A stretch of 64,000 nucleotides of DNA. Source: Solobacterium sp. (GTDB lineage: Bacteria > Bacillota_I > Bacilli_A > Erysipelotrichales > Erysipelotrichaceae). Below are positions 50,460 to 61,124 of this stretch, piece after piece. Made by a program: the position numbers and the translations under genes. Position 1 is the stretch's first letter; every line of letters starts with the position of its first letter. The notes below the pieces were generated by a model, which saw only the letters and a program-made list of their open reading frames with translations, was not told where the DNA came from and ran no database searches. The stretch is from NCBI GenBank assembly GCA_017404505.1, contig JAFRCE010000002.1:62001-126000 (forward strand), given 5' to 3'.

Positions 50460-51635
50460 ATGGATTATACGATCAGTGCTTACAGTCTTTTCGTGGAAGG
50501 CCTGCTGTCGTTTTTCTCGCCCTGCGTGCTGCCGCTGATTCCTTTATATATCAGCTACCTGACCAGGGACGCCCGGGAAGAAAATGAAGACGGCACATAT
50601 ACATACCGGCGCGGCCGGACATTCTTTCTGACACTGTGCTTTGTGCTTGGCATCTGCACAGTGTTCTTTCTGGCCGGCCTTGGCTCGGCAGCTCTGCGGA
50701 ATTTCTTCGCGGACCACAAGACAGCCATGCAGGTGGGCGGCGGCGTCATTCTGATTCTGTTCGGCCTGGTATCCCTGCATGTCATTGAGATTCCTTTCCT
50801 GAACCGCACCTATCAGAAGAATATGAATCTGAACGGCACCATGTCCTGTCTGAAAGCATGGATGATGGGCTTCTTCTTCAGTTTCGCCTGGTCACCCTGC
50901 ATCGGTCCGATGCTGGCCCATGCCCTTGTCATGGCATCCTCGGCCGACACGGCTTCCCAGGGCTGGATGTTCATCGCATCCTATACGCTTGGCTTTATTC
51001 TGATGTTCCTTCTGCTGGGGCTGTTCACCAACACCATTCTGAATCTGCTGAAGAAACACAGAAATATCGTACAGTATACCGGAACCGCGGCCGGCATCAT
51101 CGTACTCGTCATGGGAGCTTACATGCTGTATCAGGGCTTTGCCGGCATGCGTACCGCGCCGGATACTTACAGCCAGAGCGAGCCGGCCCAGGAGGAAGCT
51201 TCCGAGGGTCAGCCGGTGACCGTCGACATGTACGACTTCACCCTGCCGACCGCCGAGGGAAAAACCATCCGTCTTTCCGGTCTGAAAGGCAAGGTGGTCG
51301 TGCTCAATTTCTTTGAAACCTGGTGCCAGTACTGCAACCAGGAACTGCCGACCTTCCAGAAGATCCACGAAACGATGGATGATGTCAAAGTGATCATTGT
51401 CACGACACCTTCCGTTGGCAGTGAAGGAGACGCGGAGTATGTCGTGAACTATCTGCGTGACAAAGGCATCACAGCCGAAATTGCTTTTGACGATAAACTG
51501 GCGATGACCAGAACCTTCGCCGTTACCGGTTATCCGATGACTTACTTCATCAATAAAGACGGGGAATACACCGGTTATTATCCCGGTTACGCACCGGAAG
51601 AAATGCTTCTGGAATACATTGAAAGCCTGCGCTGA
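50460..51635 (+). CDS. CcdA-like membrane protein fused to a thioredoxin-like TlpA domain
   Basis: 391 residues. Residues 1-225 are a CcdA/DsbD membrane domain with the two redox cysteines in FFSPCVLPLIPLY and SWSP-type AWSPCIGPML. After a short linker (about 235-250) comes an AhpC/TSA-like thioredoxin domain with WCQYC (about 290). Electrons would pass from cytoplasmic thioredoxin through the membrane to the outer domain. GGAG precedes the ATG. Co-transcribed with the uppP-like gene. Confidence 0.9.
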   Translation: MDYTISAYSLFVEGLLSFFSPCVLPLIPLYISYLTRDAREENEDGTYTYRRGRTFFLTLCFVLGICTVFFLAGLGSAALRNFFADHKTAMQVGGGVILILFGLVSLHVIEIPFLNRTYQKNMNLNGTMSCLKAWMMGFFFSFAWSPCIGPMLAHALVMASSADTASQGWMFIASYTLGFILMFLLLGLFTNTILNLLKKHRNIVQYTGTAAGIIVLVMGAYMLYQGFAGMRTAPDTYSQSEPAQEEASEGQPVTVDMYDFTLPTAEGKTIRLSGLKGKVVVLNFFETWCQYCNQELPTFQKIHETMDDVKVIIVTTPSVGSEGDAEYVVNYLRDKGITAEIAFDDKLAMTRTFAVTGYPMTYFINKDGEYTGYYPGYAPEEMLLEYIESLR

Positions 51636-51655
51636 AAATTTCTGAAATTCAGGTA

Positions 51656-51684
51656 TTGCATGCATGAAAACATGGCTGTATAAT
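51656..51684 (+). promoter_or_regulatory. Promoter of pyrG
   Basis: TTGCAT, 17 bp, TATAAT. Transcription should start near 51691, before the hairpin at 51696-51752. Confidence 0.8.
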
Positions 51685-51695
51685 CAGTCTGTCCA

Positions 51696-53382
<1,687 letters not shown>

Positions 53383-53431
53383 GGCGTTTCTGAGATATGA
53401 TACTAGCAAATCAGTGTGAAAGGGGAAGCCT

Positions 53432-54973
53432 ATGGCAGACAAGATTATCGTATTGGATTTCGGCAGTCAGTATAACCAGCTGATTGCCCGCAGAATCAGG
53501 GAATTCGGTGTATACAGCGAACTGCATCCGGGCAGTATGAAACTGCAGGACATTCTGGCGATGAAAGATGTCAGGGGAATCGTCTTTTCCGGCGGTCCGA
53601 ACAGTGTATATGAAGACAATTCCCCAAAATGCGATCCGGCAATCCTGTCATCCGGTCTGCCGGTTCTCGGCATCTGCTACGGCATGCAGATGACACATTA
53701 CATGCTGAAGGGAGAAGTAACTCCTTCCGACAAGAAAGAATACGGCCGGACAGAAATCAAGGTCACGGCTGACAGTCCGCTGTTTGCCGGCCTGCCGGAA
53801 ATTCAGACCGTCTGGATGAGCCACGGGGATCAGGTGACAAAACTGGCGGATGGCTTCCATGGTATCGCCTATAGTGCCTCATGTCCGTTCGCGGCATCTG
53901 CCGATGATGAAAGAAAGATCTACACGCTTCAGTTCCACCCGGAAGTCAGACACAGTGAATATGGTCTCGACATTCTGCGCAACTTTGTTTTTAGGATCTG
54001 CCATGCTGAAGCAAACTGGACCATGGCAGATTATATTGATACCCAGATCCGTGAAATCAGGGAAAAAGTCGGTGATGACAAAGTTCTGCTTGGTCTTTCC
54101 GGCGGTGTGGATTCATCGGTTGTCGCGGCACTTCTCAACAAAGCCATCGGCAAAAACCTGTACTGCATGTTCATTGATCATGGTCTGTTAAGAAAAGGTG
54201 AGGCGGAATCTGTCATGGATACGTTCTCGCGGAACATGGATCTGAATCTGATCAAGATCGATGCCAGAGACCGCTTCATGGAAAAACTGAAGGGACTGAA
54301 AGATCCGGAGGACAAGCGAAAAGCAATAGGCAATGAATTTGTGTATACCTTCCGGGATGAAGTCGCAAGACTCCTTGCCGGTACGGATATCAGGTGGCTG
54401 GCCCAGGGAACCCTGTACACGGATGTCATTGAATCCGGCACGGATACTGCCCAGACGATCAAATCGCATCATAATGTCGGTGGTCTGCCGGAAGATATGA
54501 ATTTCCAGCTGATCGAACCCTTGAATAAACTGTTCAAGGACGAAGTCAGGGAACTGGGCACAGAACTTGGGCTGCCCGAAGAAATGGTCTGGCGGCAGCC
54601 TTTCCCGGGACCGGGACTCGGCATCCGCGTGCTTGGCGAAATCACGGAAGAAAAACTGCAGATCGTCAGAGACAGCGACGCGATCCTCAGAGAGGAAATC
54701 CGCAAGGCAGGTCTGCACCGGGAAATCTGGCAGTACTTTACCTGTCTGCCGGATATTCATTCGGTCGGCGTCATGGGCGATCAGCGGACATATGATTATA
54801 CAGTGGTGGTAAGAGCCGTCACTTCCATTGACGGAATGACTGCTGACTGGGCAAGAATTCCCTATGACGTACTGGACAGAATCTCCACCCGTATCGTCAA
54901 TGAAGTGGCACACGTCAACAGAGTGGCTCTGGATATCACTTCCAAGCCGCCGGGCACCATAGAGTGGGAATAG
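53432..54973 (+). CDS. guaA: GMP synthase (glutamine-hydrolysing)
   Basis: It converts XMP to GMP. 513 residues: class I glutaminase with GICYGMQ (nucleophile cysteine near 80) and FHPEV, ATP-pyrophosphatase loop [12 protein letters not shown] near 218-229, and the conserved C-terminus [17 protein letters not shown] lies before the ATG. The 3' end of guaA is a known insertion site for genomic islands, and the mobile element begins just after it. Confidence 0.97.
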   Translation: MADKIIVLDFGSQYNQLIARRIREFGVYSELHPGSMKLQDILAMKDVRGIVFSGGPNSVYEDNSPKCDPAILSSGLPVLGICYGMQMTHYMLKGEVTPSDKKEYGRTEIKVTADSPLFAGLPEIQTVWMSHGDQVTKLADGFHGIAYSASCPFAASADDERKIYTLQFHPEVRHSEYGLDILRNFVFRICHAEANWTMADYIDTQIREIREKVGDDKVLLGLSGGVDSSVVAALLNKAIGKNLYCMFIDHGLLRKGEAESVMDTFSRNMDLNLIKIDARDRFMEKLKGLKDPEDKRKAIGNEFVYTFRDEVARLLAGTDIRWLAQGTLYTDVIESGTDTAQTIKSHHNVGGLPEDMNFQLIEPLNKLFKDEVRELGTELGLPEEMVWRQPFPGPGLGIRVLGEITEEKLQIVRDSDAILREEIRKAGLHREIWQYFTCLPDIHSVGVMGDQRTYDYTVVVRAVTSIDGMTADWARIPYDVLDRISTRIVNEVAHVNRVALDITSKPPGTIEWE

Positions 54974-55070
54974 TTCAACAAGGCTTTGATGTACATCAAA
55001 AGTGGGAGAAAATCATCGTATAAAAGCCAATTTTTGAACATGAAACCCATAAAAATCTATTAAATCCATG

Positions 55071-55099
55071 AAAAAAGCCGTCCATGTGACGACTTTTTC
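55071..55099 (+). terminator. Intrinsic terminator downstream of guaA
   Basis: AAAAAGCCGTC-CATGT-GACGACTTTTT with one internal mismatch. Confidence 0.75.
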
Positions 55100-55118
55100 T
55101 GTTCCCGGGAATTTGTCT

Positions 55119-55140
55119 GATACCATTTTGATACCATTTT
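55119..55140. repeat. Tandem 11-bp direct repeat, possible integrase arm sites
   Basis: GATACCATTTT occurs twice head to tail. Short direct repeats near an attachment site are typical integrase arm-binding sites; this is an inference from position. Confidence 0.45.
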
Positions 55141-55245
55141 CTGGAAAAACACTATTCTGAGTGGGTAATTCGGTATATTCTCCGCGGTTTGATCAGGACC
55201 CGAAGCCGGAATATATTTGAATGATAAATACTGGCAGATATGTAA

Positions 55246-55677
55246 TTATTTGAAATTGATCGTCCACTCTATGTAATCTTCTTTGCTGATTCTGCCTTCT
55301 TCTAAATCAGCCTTCTTTTGTATCCAATTATCCAGAAAGTCAAACATTAGTTCATTGCTGAAATGCAGAGAGTAATCATCTTTCCCATGCTTTTCAATTA
55401 TTATCGGGAAATCACGATCATACTCCAGCAGGTGAAATGCAAAGTCCAGCATGTTCGTATGAGGCTTGCTGCTTAGATACAGTGAGGTAACACCTAATAC
55501 CGAACTGATCTTTTCCAGCATTTCCTCTTTCGGCACATGCGTCCCGTTTTCGTATTGTGAAATACGAATTCTGCCGTTTTCGCCAGGAGGCAATCCAACC
55601 TTTTCAGCTAACTCTGTCTGCGTTAATCCCCGGAACTGTCTGACGAAGCGAATGCGATCGCCCATAGTCAGTTCCAT
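55246..55677 (-). CDS. cI-like helix-turn-helix repressor of the mobile element
   Basis: 143 residues. The N-terminal XRE-type HTH is clear (GDRIRFVRQFRGLTQTELAEKVG, then RISQYENG). The C-terminal half (LLEYDRDFPIIIEKHGKDDYSLHFS) has no recognised domain, and no peptidase motif of LexA type is visible, so release by self-cleavage is unlikely. AAAGGAGG precedes the ATG. It is divergent from the excisionase-like gene and should bind the three operators between them. Confidence 0.88.
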   Translation of the reverse strand: MELTMGDRIRFVRQFRGLTQTELAEKVGLPPGENGRIRISQYENGTHVPKEEMLEKISSVLGVTSLYLSSKPHTNMLDFAFHLLEYDRDFPIIIEKHGKDDYSLHFSNELMFDFLDNWIQKKADLEEGRISKEDYIEWTINFK

Positions 55678-55707
55678 AACACGAAACCTCCTTTCCTTAT
55701 CACGAAT

Positions 55708-55737
55708 ATTCTAGCATATGGTATTTAACGATGTAAA
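55708..55737 (-). promoter_or_regulatory. Promoter of the repressor gene
   Basis: On the minus strand TTTACA, 18 bp, TAGAAT with TGC before the -10. Operator 1 overlaps its -35 box. Confidence 0.65.
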
Positions 55738-55750
55738 TTAAAAACTTTAC
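55733..55750. promoter_or_regulatory. Operator 1 of the element repressor
   Basis: GTAAA-N8-TTTAC (GTAAATTAAAAACTTTAC). Overlaps the -35 of the repressor promoter. Confidence 0.75.
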
Positions 55751-55759
55751 TGTTTGATA

Positions 55760-55788
55760 TTGACGTAAATAAAAAACTTTACTAAACT
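55760..55788 (+). promoter_or_regulatory. Promoter of the xis-int operon
   Basis: TTGACG, 17 bp, TAAACT. Operator 2 fills the spacer. Confidence 0.7.
55765..55782. promoter_or_regulatory. Operator 2 of the element repressor
   Basis: GTAAA-N8-TTTAC (GTAAATAAAAAACTTTAC), 17 of 18 bases as in operator 1, start 32 bp after it. Confidence 0.75.
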
Positions 55789-55797
55789 ATGTATACA

Positions 55798-55815
55798 GTA
55801 AAGAAAATAATTTAC
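55798..55815. promoter_or_regulatory. Operator 3 of the element repressor
   Basis: GTAAA-N8-TTTAC with a different spacer and an extended dyad (CAGTAAA/TTTACTG), start 33 bp after operator 2, just downstream of the xis promoter. Confidence 0.7.
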
Positions 55816-55837
55816 TGTGCAGAAAGGAGCAGATATT

Positions 55838-56047
55838 GTGGATAACAGAACATTTTTAAGCGCTGCGGATGTGGCAGAAGAACTTGGATCTTCAAAAGCC
55901 TATGCTTACAAACTGATCAAAGTCCTGAATAAGGAACTTGAAGAAAAGGGCTATATTGTCATTCCGGGAAAAGTGAATCGCAATTATTTCCGGGAGAAGA
56001 TGTATGGAGGCACCAGAAAAGAGTATGCCGGTTTACAAAGACAATAA
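55838..56047 (+). CDS. Excisionase-like small HTH protein
   Basis: I start at GTG 55838 because AAAGGAG lies 8 bp upstream. The 69-residue product has a winged-helix pattern FLSAADVAEELGSSKAYAYKLIKVLN and a basic C-terminus. Its position directly before the integrase, overlapping it by 44 bp, and its size fit a recombination directionality factor; a regulator role is also possible. First gene after the operator region. Confidence 0.7.
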   Translation: MDNRTFLSAADVAEELGSSKAYAYKLIKVLNKELEEKGYIVIPGKVNRNYFREKMYGGTRKEYAGLQRQ

Positions 56048-57110
56048 AACAGGGACCTGGTATGTTTCCAAACGCTATCAGGACTGGGATGGTAAAGAAA
56101 GACGTCTGTTCAAAAGGAACTTTGCGACAAAGAAAGAAGCGAAGGAATATGAATCCTCCTTCATATCGCAAAAGAAGGGCAACCCCAGCATCCGTTTCAG
56201 AGATTTCATAGAGATTTATTATGAAGATCGCAGGCAAAATACGAAGCCATCCACGTTTCTTACAAAGAAAAACGTGATAGAAAACTGCATACGTCCGTAT
56301 TTTGATGATTTTCGACTTGCGGACATTACTCCGAAAGAGGTTATGAAATGGCAGAATACGATGCTGACAAAGACCTGTAAGACCGGAAGGAAATATTCAA
56401 AAGAAACATTAAGGTCAACCCATGCGCAGCTGAGTTCTATTTTCAATCATGCAGTTCGTTATTATGGACTACGAATGAATCCGGCACAGATCGTTGGGAC
56501 GATCAAGAATGATGAAATGAAAGAACCGGATGTCTGGACAGTGGATGAGTATAGAAGGTTTTCAGAAGCTATCAGCAACAAACCAATCATCTATATGGCG
56601 TTTGAAGTTCTTTTCTGGTGCGGTCTCAGGATCGGAGAGCTCATGGCTTTGACACCGGAAGACATTGACTTTGAAAACAAAACACTTCATATATGCAAAT
56701 CGTTGCAGCGGATCGGCGGCGAAGATGTGATCACAACACCGAAGACAAAACGTAGCAATCGCTATGTGGATATGCCGGAGTTTCTGTCGGATGAACTTAA
56801 AAACTATATGGAGAATTTATACCAGGTCGAAACAGGAGCAAGAGTTTTTCCGATCACAAAGAATGGCATGTATCACGAAATGCAGCGTGGCTGTAAGGCA
56901 AGCGGTGTAAAGAAGATCCGTATTCATGATCTCAGACATTCTCATGTATCCATGCTGATGGAACAGGGAGTTTCACCGATCGACATTGCCAACAGAGTCG
57001 GTCATGAAGCAATCCAGATCACGTACCACTATGCACATTCCTATGACACCAAAGGCAAAGAAATTGCCAATCTTCTTGAAAAACTGGAGGACAAGGAAAA
57101 TGAGTCATAA
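56004..57110 (+). CDS. int: Tyrosine recombinase/integrase
   Basis: 368 residues with an N-terminal arm-binding domain (about 9-50, GTWYVSKRYQDWDGKERR), a SAM-like core-binding domain (about 62-160) and the catalytic domain. Catalytic residues are visible: R209 (CGLRIGEL), HxxR at H308-R311 (HDLRH), H334 (GHE) and nucleophile Y343 (TYHYAH). It should integrate and, with the excisionase, excise the element. GGGAG is 7 bp before the ATG. Confidence 0.93.
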   Translation: MEAPEKSMPVYKDNKTGTWYVSKRYQDWDGKERRLFKRNFATKKEAKEYESSFISQKKGNPSIRFRDFIEIYYEDRRQNTKPSTFLTKKNVIENCIRPYFDDFRLADITPKEVMKWQNTMLTKTCKTGRKYSKETLRSTHAQLSSIFNHAVRYYGLRMNPAQIVGTIKNDEMKEPDVWTVDEYRRFSEAISNKPIIYMAFEVLFWCGLRIGELMALTPEDIDFENKTLHICKSLQRIGGEDVITTPKTKRSNRYVDMPEFLSDELKNYMENLYQVETGARVFPITKNGMYHEMQRGCKASGVKKIRIHDLRHSHVSMLMEQGVSPIDIANRVGHEAIQITYHYAHSYDTKGKEIANLLEKLEDKENES

Positions 57111-57444
57111 GAATAATGACAGGCATGGAAGATGGAGAGATAAAATTGTATCTTTCCGAGTTTCTCGGGGAGAAGATGAAATGCTGGAACGGAAGGTGGC
57201 ACTGTCCGGAAAGACGAAGCAGGACTATATCATTGATACTCTGCTGGACAAGACAATCACAGCACTGCCATCACCATTTGTCATCTTCAATATCCGCAAG
57301 GAGCTGTGTCGTTTTATCGAATTATACGGATCTGATCTGAGCCCATATGACGAAGATCTGAAGCAATGGATGCTGAAACTGATTCAATGTTTTGACGGAA
57401 AAGAAAAAGCAAAAGCAAATACAGATGAGGAGCCACGCCAATGA
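57100..57444 (+). CDS. Ribbon-helix-helix protein of the mobile element
   Basis: 114 residues from ATG 57100 (AAGGAA upstream), overlapping int by 11 bp. The N-terminal half KIVSFRVSRGEDEMLERKV followed by SGKTKQDYIIDTLLDK has the strand-helix-helix pattern of CopG/MobC-like DNA binders seen beside rep genes in such elements. It may control replication or relaxosome formation. Longer in-frame sequence lies inside int and is rejected. Confidence 0.75.
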   Translation: MSHKNNDRHGRWRDKIVSFRVSRGEDEMLERKVALSGKTKQDYIIDTLLDKTITALPSPFVIFNIRKELCRFIELYGSDLSPYDEDLKQWMLKLIQCFDGKEKAKANTDEEPRQ

Positions 57445-59141
57445 ATCCCGCATTAAATACTGCATTAACTTTTGCCAAATCCAATATAAGAGTTTTTCCG
57501 TTGAAAAACAATTCCAAGAGCGAACAGGTGCTGCGTTCCTGGAAAGAAGAAGCTTCCTGCAGTAAGTTTCAGATCAATGGATGGTTCATCGGAAGAAATT
57601 ATAATGTCGGAATCTGTACGGGCAACGGACTTATTGTCATTGATGTCGACTGCAAACATTCCAGAGAGGGAATCGATCTGATCAAAGAATACGCAGACCG
57701 GTTCCCGAAAACTCTGGTAGTACAGACTCCTTCGGGAGGTTATCATCTCTACTACAAAGTGGATAGAGAAATTGGTAATCGTGTCGGACTGTATAAGGAG
57801 ATCGACATCAGAGGCGAAAACGGATATGTCGTAGGAGCCGGAAGCACGATCGGCGATAAAGAGTATAAAGTGATCCGTGATTGCCCGATTGTAGAAGCAA
57901 ATGAGGCCGTTTACAGCTTCCTGGAAGGTCCTAAGCAGGAACATAGGCAAGATATCTATTCTTTCGAAAAGATCGCTCAGGGAAAGCGAAATGACACCTT
58001 GTTCCATCTTGCCTGCTTTCTGCAGAAAAGGGGATTGGCAGATCAATCGATTCGTGAAGCTATTTCCAGCGAGAACGAAATCAAGTGCGATCCGCCTTTA
58101 TCTGCAAAGGAACTCGATACACTGGTCAACAGTGCATTGAAATATAACAAAGGCACTTATGAGACCGGCAGTGAGATCACGTATGGCGGAAGATTCACCG
58201 CCGCCGATCTGTTATCAGGTCCGATCAGTGAGACACAGGATATTGTGGAGGGACTTGTCAGCGTAGGAGTTACTCTGCTTGGAGCACCCCAGAAAAGCGG
58301 TAAGACCTTCTTCTGTATTCAAATGGCCGATGCATTATCTTCTGGCAAAGAATTCCTTGGTAAGAAAGTGATTCAGGGAACTGTGCTTTATCTGGCTTTG
58401 GAAGATCATAAAACCAAGCTGCAGAAACGCTTGAAAGCAATGGGGATCGAACCGAAGAATAATCTGATCATCGATATTCTGAAGCCGGATCCATTTTTCG
58501 ATCTGGAGACAAGGATCAAGGAAGAATTGGAAAAGAATTCGGATCTGAAGCTCGTGGTAATCGATACGTTTTCCAAGATCAGATCACGTGATGACAGGGA
58601 CTATGAAACGGAATATGCAGAAGTGACCAGGTATCACAGTCTGGCATTTCAATATAACCTGGCAATCATCCTGGTAACTCATCTCCGGAAAGAAATCAGT
58701 CCGGATCAGCCCTTCGATGCAATCTATGGCAGCCGAGGCTTGACAGCCGGTGCGGATACGATCCTGGTTATGTATAAACGCAATTACCTCAGCAACTGCC
58801 GGCAGCTATATGTCCAGGGTAAAGATATCCCGGATGATGAGCTGACCATATACCAGAACGATCATTTTCTCTTTGAAGTCACTGAGAACGATTACGATGA
58901 GATGATCGATGATAACCTCATGCGGGTGATCAACTATATCGTTGCCAACAAAACGTATGAAGGGTCACATGATGCATTGTGTTCGAAGCTGTCATTGCCG
59001 CTGAGAGGGAAGGGATTACAGGCACTGCTGACAAAGAACAAGGACCTTCTTTCTGACACGAATATCCAGTATGAGATTCTTCCCAGAACCAATAAAGCAA
59101 GGCAGATGAAACTGGTCTATTTCGGTGATGAAAGCGTGTGA
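57441..59141 (+). CDS. Primase-polymerase plus RepA-like ATPase
   Basis: 566 residues. The N-terminal prim-pol domain (about 1-165) has the metal aspartates in VIDVD (D68, D70) and TPSGGYHLYY. The C-terminal AAA_25/RepA-type ATPase has Walker A GAPQKSGKT (281-289), Walker B LVVIDTF near 370 and a conserved histidine (ILVTHLRKE). It should start and unwind element DNA, supporting replication after excision or transfer. It starts in an ATGA overlap with the ribbon-helix-helix gene. Confidence 0.9.
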   Translation: MNPALNTALTFAKSNIRVFPLKNNSKSEQVLRSWKEEASCSKFQINGWFIGRNYNVGICTGNGLIVIDVDCKHSREGIDLIKEYADRFPKTLVVQTPSGGYHLYYKVDREIGNRVGLYKEIDIRGENGYVVGAGSTIGDKEYKVIRDCPIVEANEAVYSFLEGPKQEHRQDIYSFEKIAQGKRNDTLFHLACFLQKRGLADQSIREAISSENEIKCDPPLSAKELDTLVNSALKYNKGTYETGSEITYGGRFTAADLLSGPISETQDIVEGLVSVGVTLLGAPQKSGKTFFCIQMADALSSGKEFLGKKVIQGTVLYLALEDHKTKLQKRLKAMGIEPKNNLIIDILKPDPFFDLETRIKEELEKNSDLKLVVIDTFSKIRSRDDRDYETEYAEVTRYHSLAFQYNLAIILVTHLRKEISPDQPFDAIYGSRGLTAGADTILVMYKRNYLSNCRQLYVQGKDIPDDELTIYQNDHFLFEVTENDYDEMIDDNLMRVINYIVANKTYEGSHDALCSKLSLPLRGKGLQALLTKNKDLLSDTNIQYEILPRTNKARQMKLVYFGDESV

Positions 59142-59143
59142 AA

Positions 59144-59194
59144 GTGACGGTGTGACGATACTATGACACTGTCAAACAACCGTCACACCGTCAC
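59144..59194. repeat. 14-bp perfect inverted repeat, candidate ori/oriT
   Basis: GTGACGGTGTGACG (59144-59157) and CGTCACACCGTCAC (59181-59194), 23-bp spacer. It starts 2 bp after the primase stop and lies between the rep and mob genes. Confidence 0.75.
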
Positions 59195-59329
59195 CATTGT
59201 CAAAAAAGCATCTCGGCTGAACGGGAAGGAATTCCATTCGTGTTACTTTCTCGCAAGCAACGTATCTGGCATGCCATATACAGATAGTTCAGGGATTTTC
59301 CCTGAGACCCACTATTGCAAAGGAGGTAA
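59195..59329. other. Candidate origin of transfer region
   Basis: Non-coding, directly before mobC. It contains TGGCATGCCA (59267-59276) and CAGGGA-TTT-TCCCTG (59290-59304). Location and dyads suit oriT; the nick site cannot be named. Confidence 0.5.
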
Positions 59330-59692
59330 ATGAATACCATGGTGAAGAGAAAACGAGGAAGAATGGTCTGCTGCAGAATGAATGAAGCAGAGTTTCACAA
59401 GTTTGATCAGCTTGCCAGAGAAGCCGGTATTCCCAAAGAGGTTTATATCCGCAACCTGCTGAACGGACTGCTTCTGAAACCGGCCCCGAAAGAAGAACTG
59501 GTCGAAGTGATCCGACAGCTTCGCCGGATTGGAAATAACATTAACCAGCTTTCTGCTGCAGCTAATCGTAACGGGCATATGGATACCCCTCTTTACAAAG
59601 AAAACTATGCTCTGTTGCAAAAAGAAATCAATGAGATTAAGGGGCTCATACAGGACCCTATCGAACTGAAAGAGGAATACCCATGCCGATAA
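59330..59692 (+). CDS. mobC: MobC-like relaxosome protein
   Basis: 120 residues with the MobC pattern: a basic start, RMNEAEFHKFDQLAREAGIPKEVYIRNLL and the conserved IRQLRRIGNNINQLSAAANRNG (split here: EVIRQLRRIGNNINQ). It helps the relaxase open oriT. AAAGGAGG precedes the ATG (an ATG 9 bp later is also possible). It overlaps the relaxase by 10 bp. Confidence 0.9.
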   Translation: MNTMVKRKRGRMVCCRMNEAEFHKFDQLAREAGIPKEVYIRNLLNGLLLKPAPKEELVEVIRQLRRIGNNINQLSAAANRNGHMDTPLYKENYALLQKEINEIKGLIQDPIELKEEYPCR

Positions 59693-61014
59693 CCAGCATC
59701 TGGCCGATCAAAGGCAGCTATGTTCAAGCACTCAGTTATATTGCCAATCCCATGAAAACGGAAGCGAAAGACGGTATCGTCGCAGAACTTGAAGATGTCC
59801 TTGATTACGTCAGCAACGGCGAAAAGACCAACCAGAAATACTATGTCACCGGGATCAACTGTGACCCGGACAGTGCCACGGAGTCTTTTCGGAAAACTAA
59901 GATTGCCTTTGGCAAGCCAGATGGTGTACTCGCCTTCCATGCCATCCAGTCATTCAAGCCTGGTGAAGTCAATGCAGCATTGACACATCAGATCGGCGTG
60001 GAACTTGCTGCAAAGATGTGGGGTGATAAGTTTGAAGTTGTTGTCTGCACGCATCTGGATAAAGATCATCCGCATAATCATTTCGTTGTCAATTCTGTTT
60101 CCTGGGTAGATGGAAAGAAGTTTGATAACAGCAGAAAAGACTATCAGAGATTCTCTTCCCTCTCCGATGATCTTGCAAGACAGTATGGGCTCAGTGTGAT
60201 AGATAAGCCTCAGGGAAAAAGCAGACACTATGCCGAATGGAAATCTGATCAGGAATACAAGCCGACAATACGATCAATGATCAAGGAAGATATTGATTAT
60301 GTTATTTCCGAATCGGAAAGCTTCAAAGAGTTTGAAATCAATCTGCGGAAACTGGGATATGAGATCAAGCGTGGAAAGTATCTTGCGGTAAAAGCGCCCG
60401 GCGGCAAGAGATTCATACGCTTATATAAGCTTTCTGCTGTTGAAGACTATTCAGAAGAAGCAATCAAAGAGAAAATCCTGAATAATTCTGCTGTGCATTT
60501 TAAATCGTTTTATATCACAGAAATACCTGCAGCTGTTACCATTTCCGGCAAAACAAAAGAGACAGCGAAGCTGAAAGGCTTTCAGGCATTGTATGTAAAG
60601 TACATGTTTCAGATGGGAATCCTTTCTGAGCATCAAACCAGGAATCAGAGAGTGCCCTTCTCCATGAAACAGGATCTGAAGCATCTGGATGCTATTACAG
60701 AACAGGTTTCGTACCTGTTCAAGCATGAAATTATAGATATAGAATCCCTATCCTCGCGGTTAGCGCTGCTGACGGATGAAAAAGCACAGCTGTCTTTTAA
60801 AATCAGGAATCTCTGCAAGCTGATCAAACAATCTGATGATCCCGTTAATATTGAAAAGCTGAAGTCAGACCGCGAAACCACACAGAAAAGTCTTAAGCAG
60901 ATCCGGAAGGAAATCCGGCTATGTGAAAACATACAGAAAAGATCAGAAGAGTTGGAAGCAATGCGTGATCAGCCGAACTATGCCATTGCTAAGAAGGAAG
61001 AGCGTTACCGGTAA
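59683..61014 (+). CDS. MOBP-type relaxase
   Basis: 443 residues; nicks oriT and leads the strand into a recipient cell. The N-terminal tyrosine is Y19 (ALSYIANPMKT), and the metal motif HxDxxHxHxH is H124-H133 (THLDKDHPHNHFVVN). The C-terminal third is coiled coil-like and charged (about 345-435). The length is normal for small mobilizable elements. Confidence 0.92.
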   Translation: MPITSIWPIKGSYVQALSYIANPMKTEAKDGIVAELEDVLDYVSNGEKTNQKYYVTGINCDPDSATESFRKTKIAFGKPDGVLAFHAIQSFKPGEVNAALTHQIGVELAAKMWGDKFEVVVCTHLDKDHPHNHFVVNSVSWVDGKKFDNSRKDYQRFSSLSDDLARQYGLSVIDKPQGKSRHYAEWKSDQEYKPTIRSMIKEDIDYVISESESFKEFEINLRKLGYEIKRGKYLAVKAPGGKRFIRLYKLSAVEDYSEEAIKEKILNNSAVHFKSFYITEIPAAVTISGKTKETAKLKGFQALYVKYMFQMGILSEHQTRNQRVPFSMKQDLKHLDAITEQVSYLFKHEIIDIESLSSRLALLTDEKAQLSFKIRNLCKLIKQSDDPVNIEKLKSDRETTQKSLKQIRKEIRLCENIQKRSEELEAMRDQPNYAIAKKEERYR

Positions 61015-61124
61015 TCAAGCATTGAATTTTCCGTTCAATTACAGACTGTGTCAGACTATGCCCTGCATTAAAGTAATCTGCATAACAGTTTTTCCTATCC
61101 TTTATGATTCAGCACTTTCCGTTC
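61015..61124. other. Gap between relaxase and PTS gene
   Basis: Convergent gene ends. A weak ATTGAA/TTCAAT dyad near 61021 is all I see. The right attachment site would be expected here but no repeat of the guaA end is present. Confidence 0.4.

Larger units (their letters stand above)
54974..61014. mobile_element. Integrative mobilizable element next to guaA
   Basis: Module order: repressor (minus), three operators, excisionase-like, tyrosine integrase, ribbon-helix-helix protein, primase-polymerase/ATPase, candidate oriT, MobC, relaxase. No type IV secretion genes, so it would need a helper. It is visibly richer in A+T than the host genes. The left boundary at the guaA 3' end is inferred from the integrase side; I found no copy of the guaA end on the right, so the right boundary is provisional and the element may be an end-deleted relic or larger. 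Confidence 0.8.
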
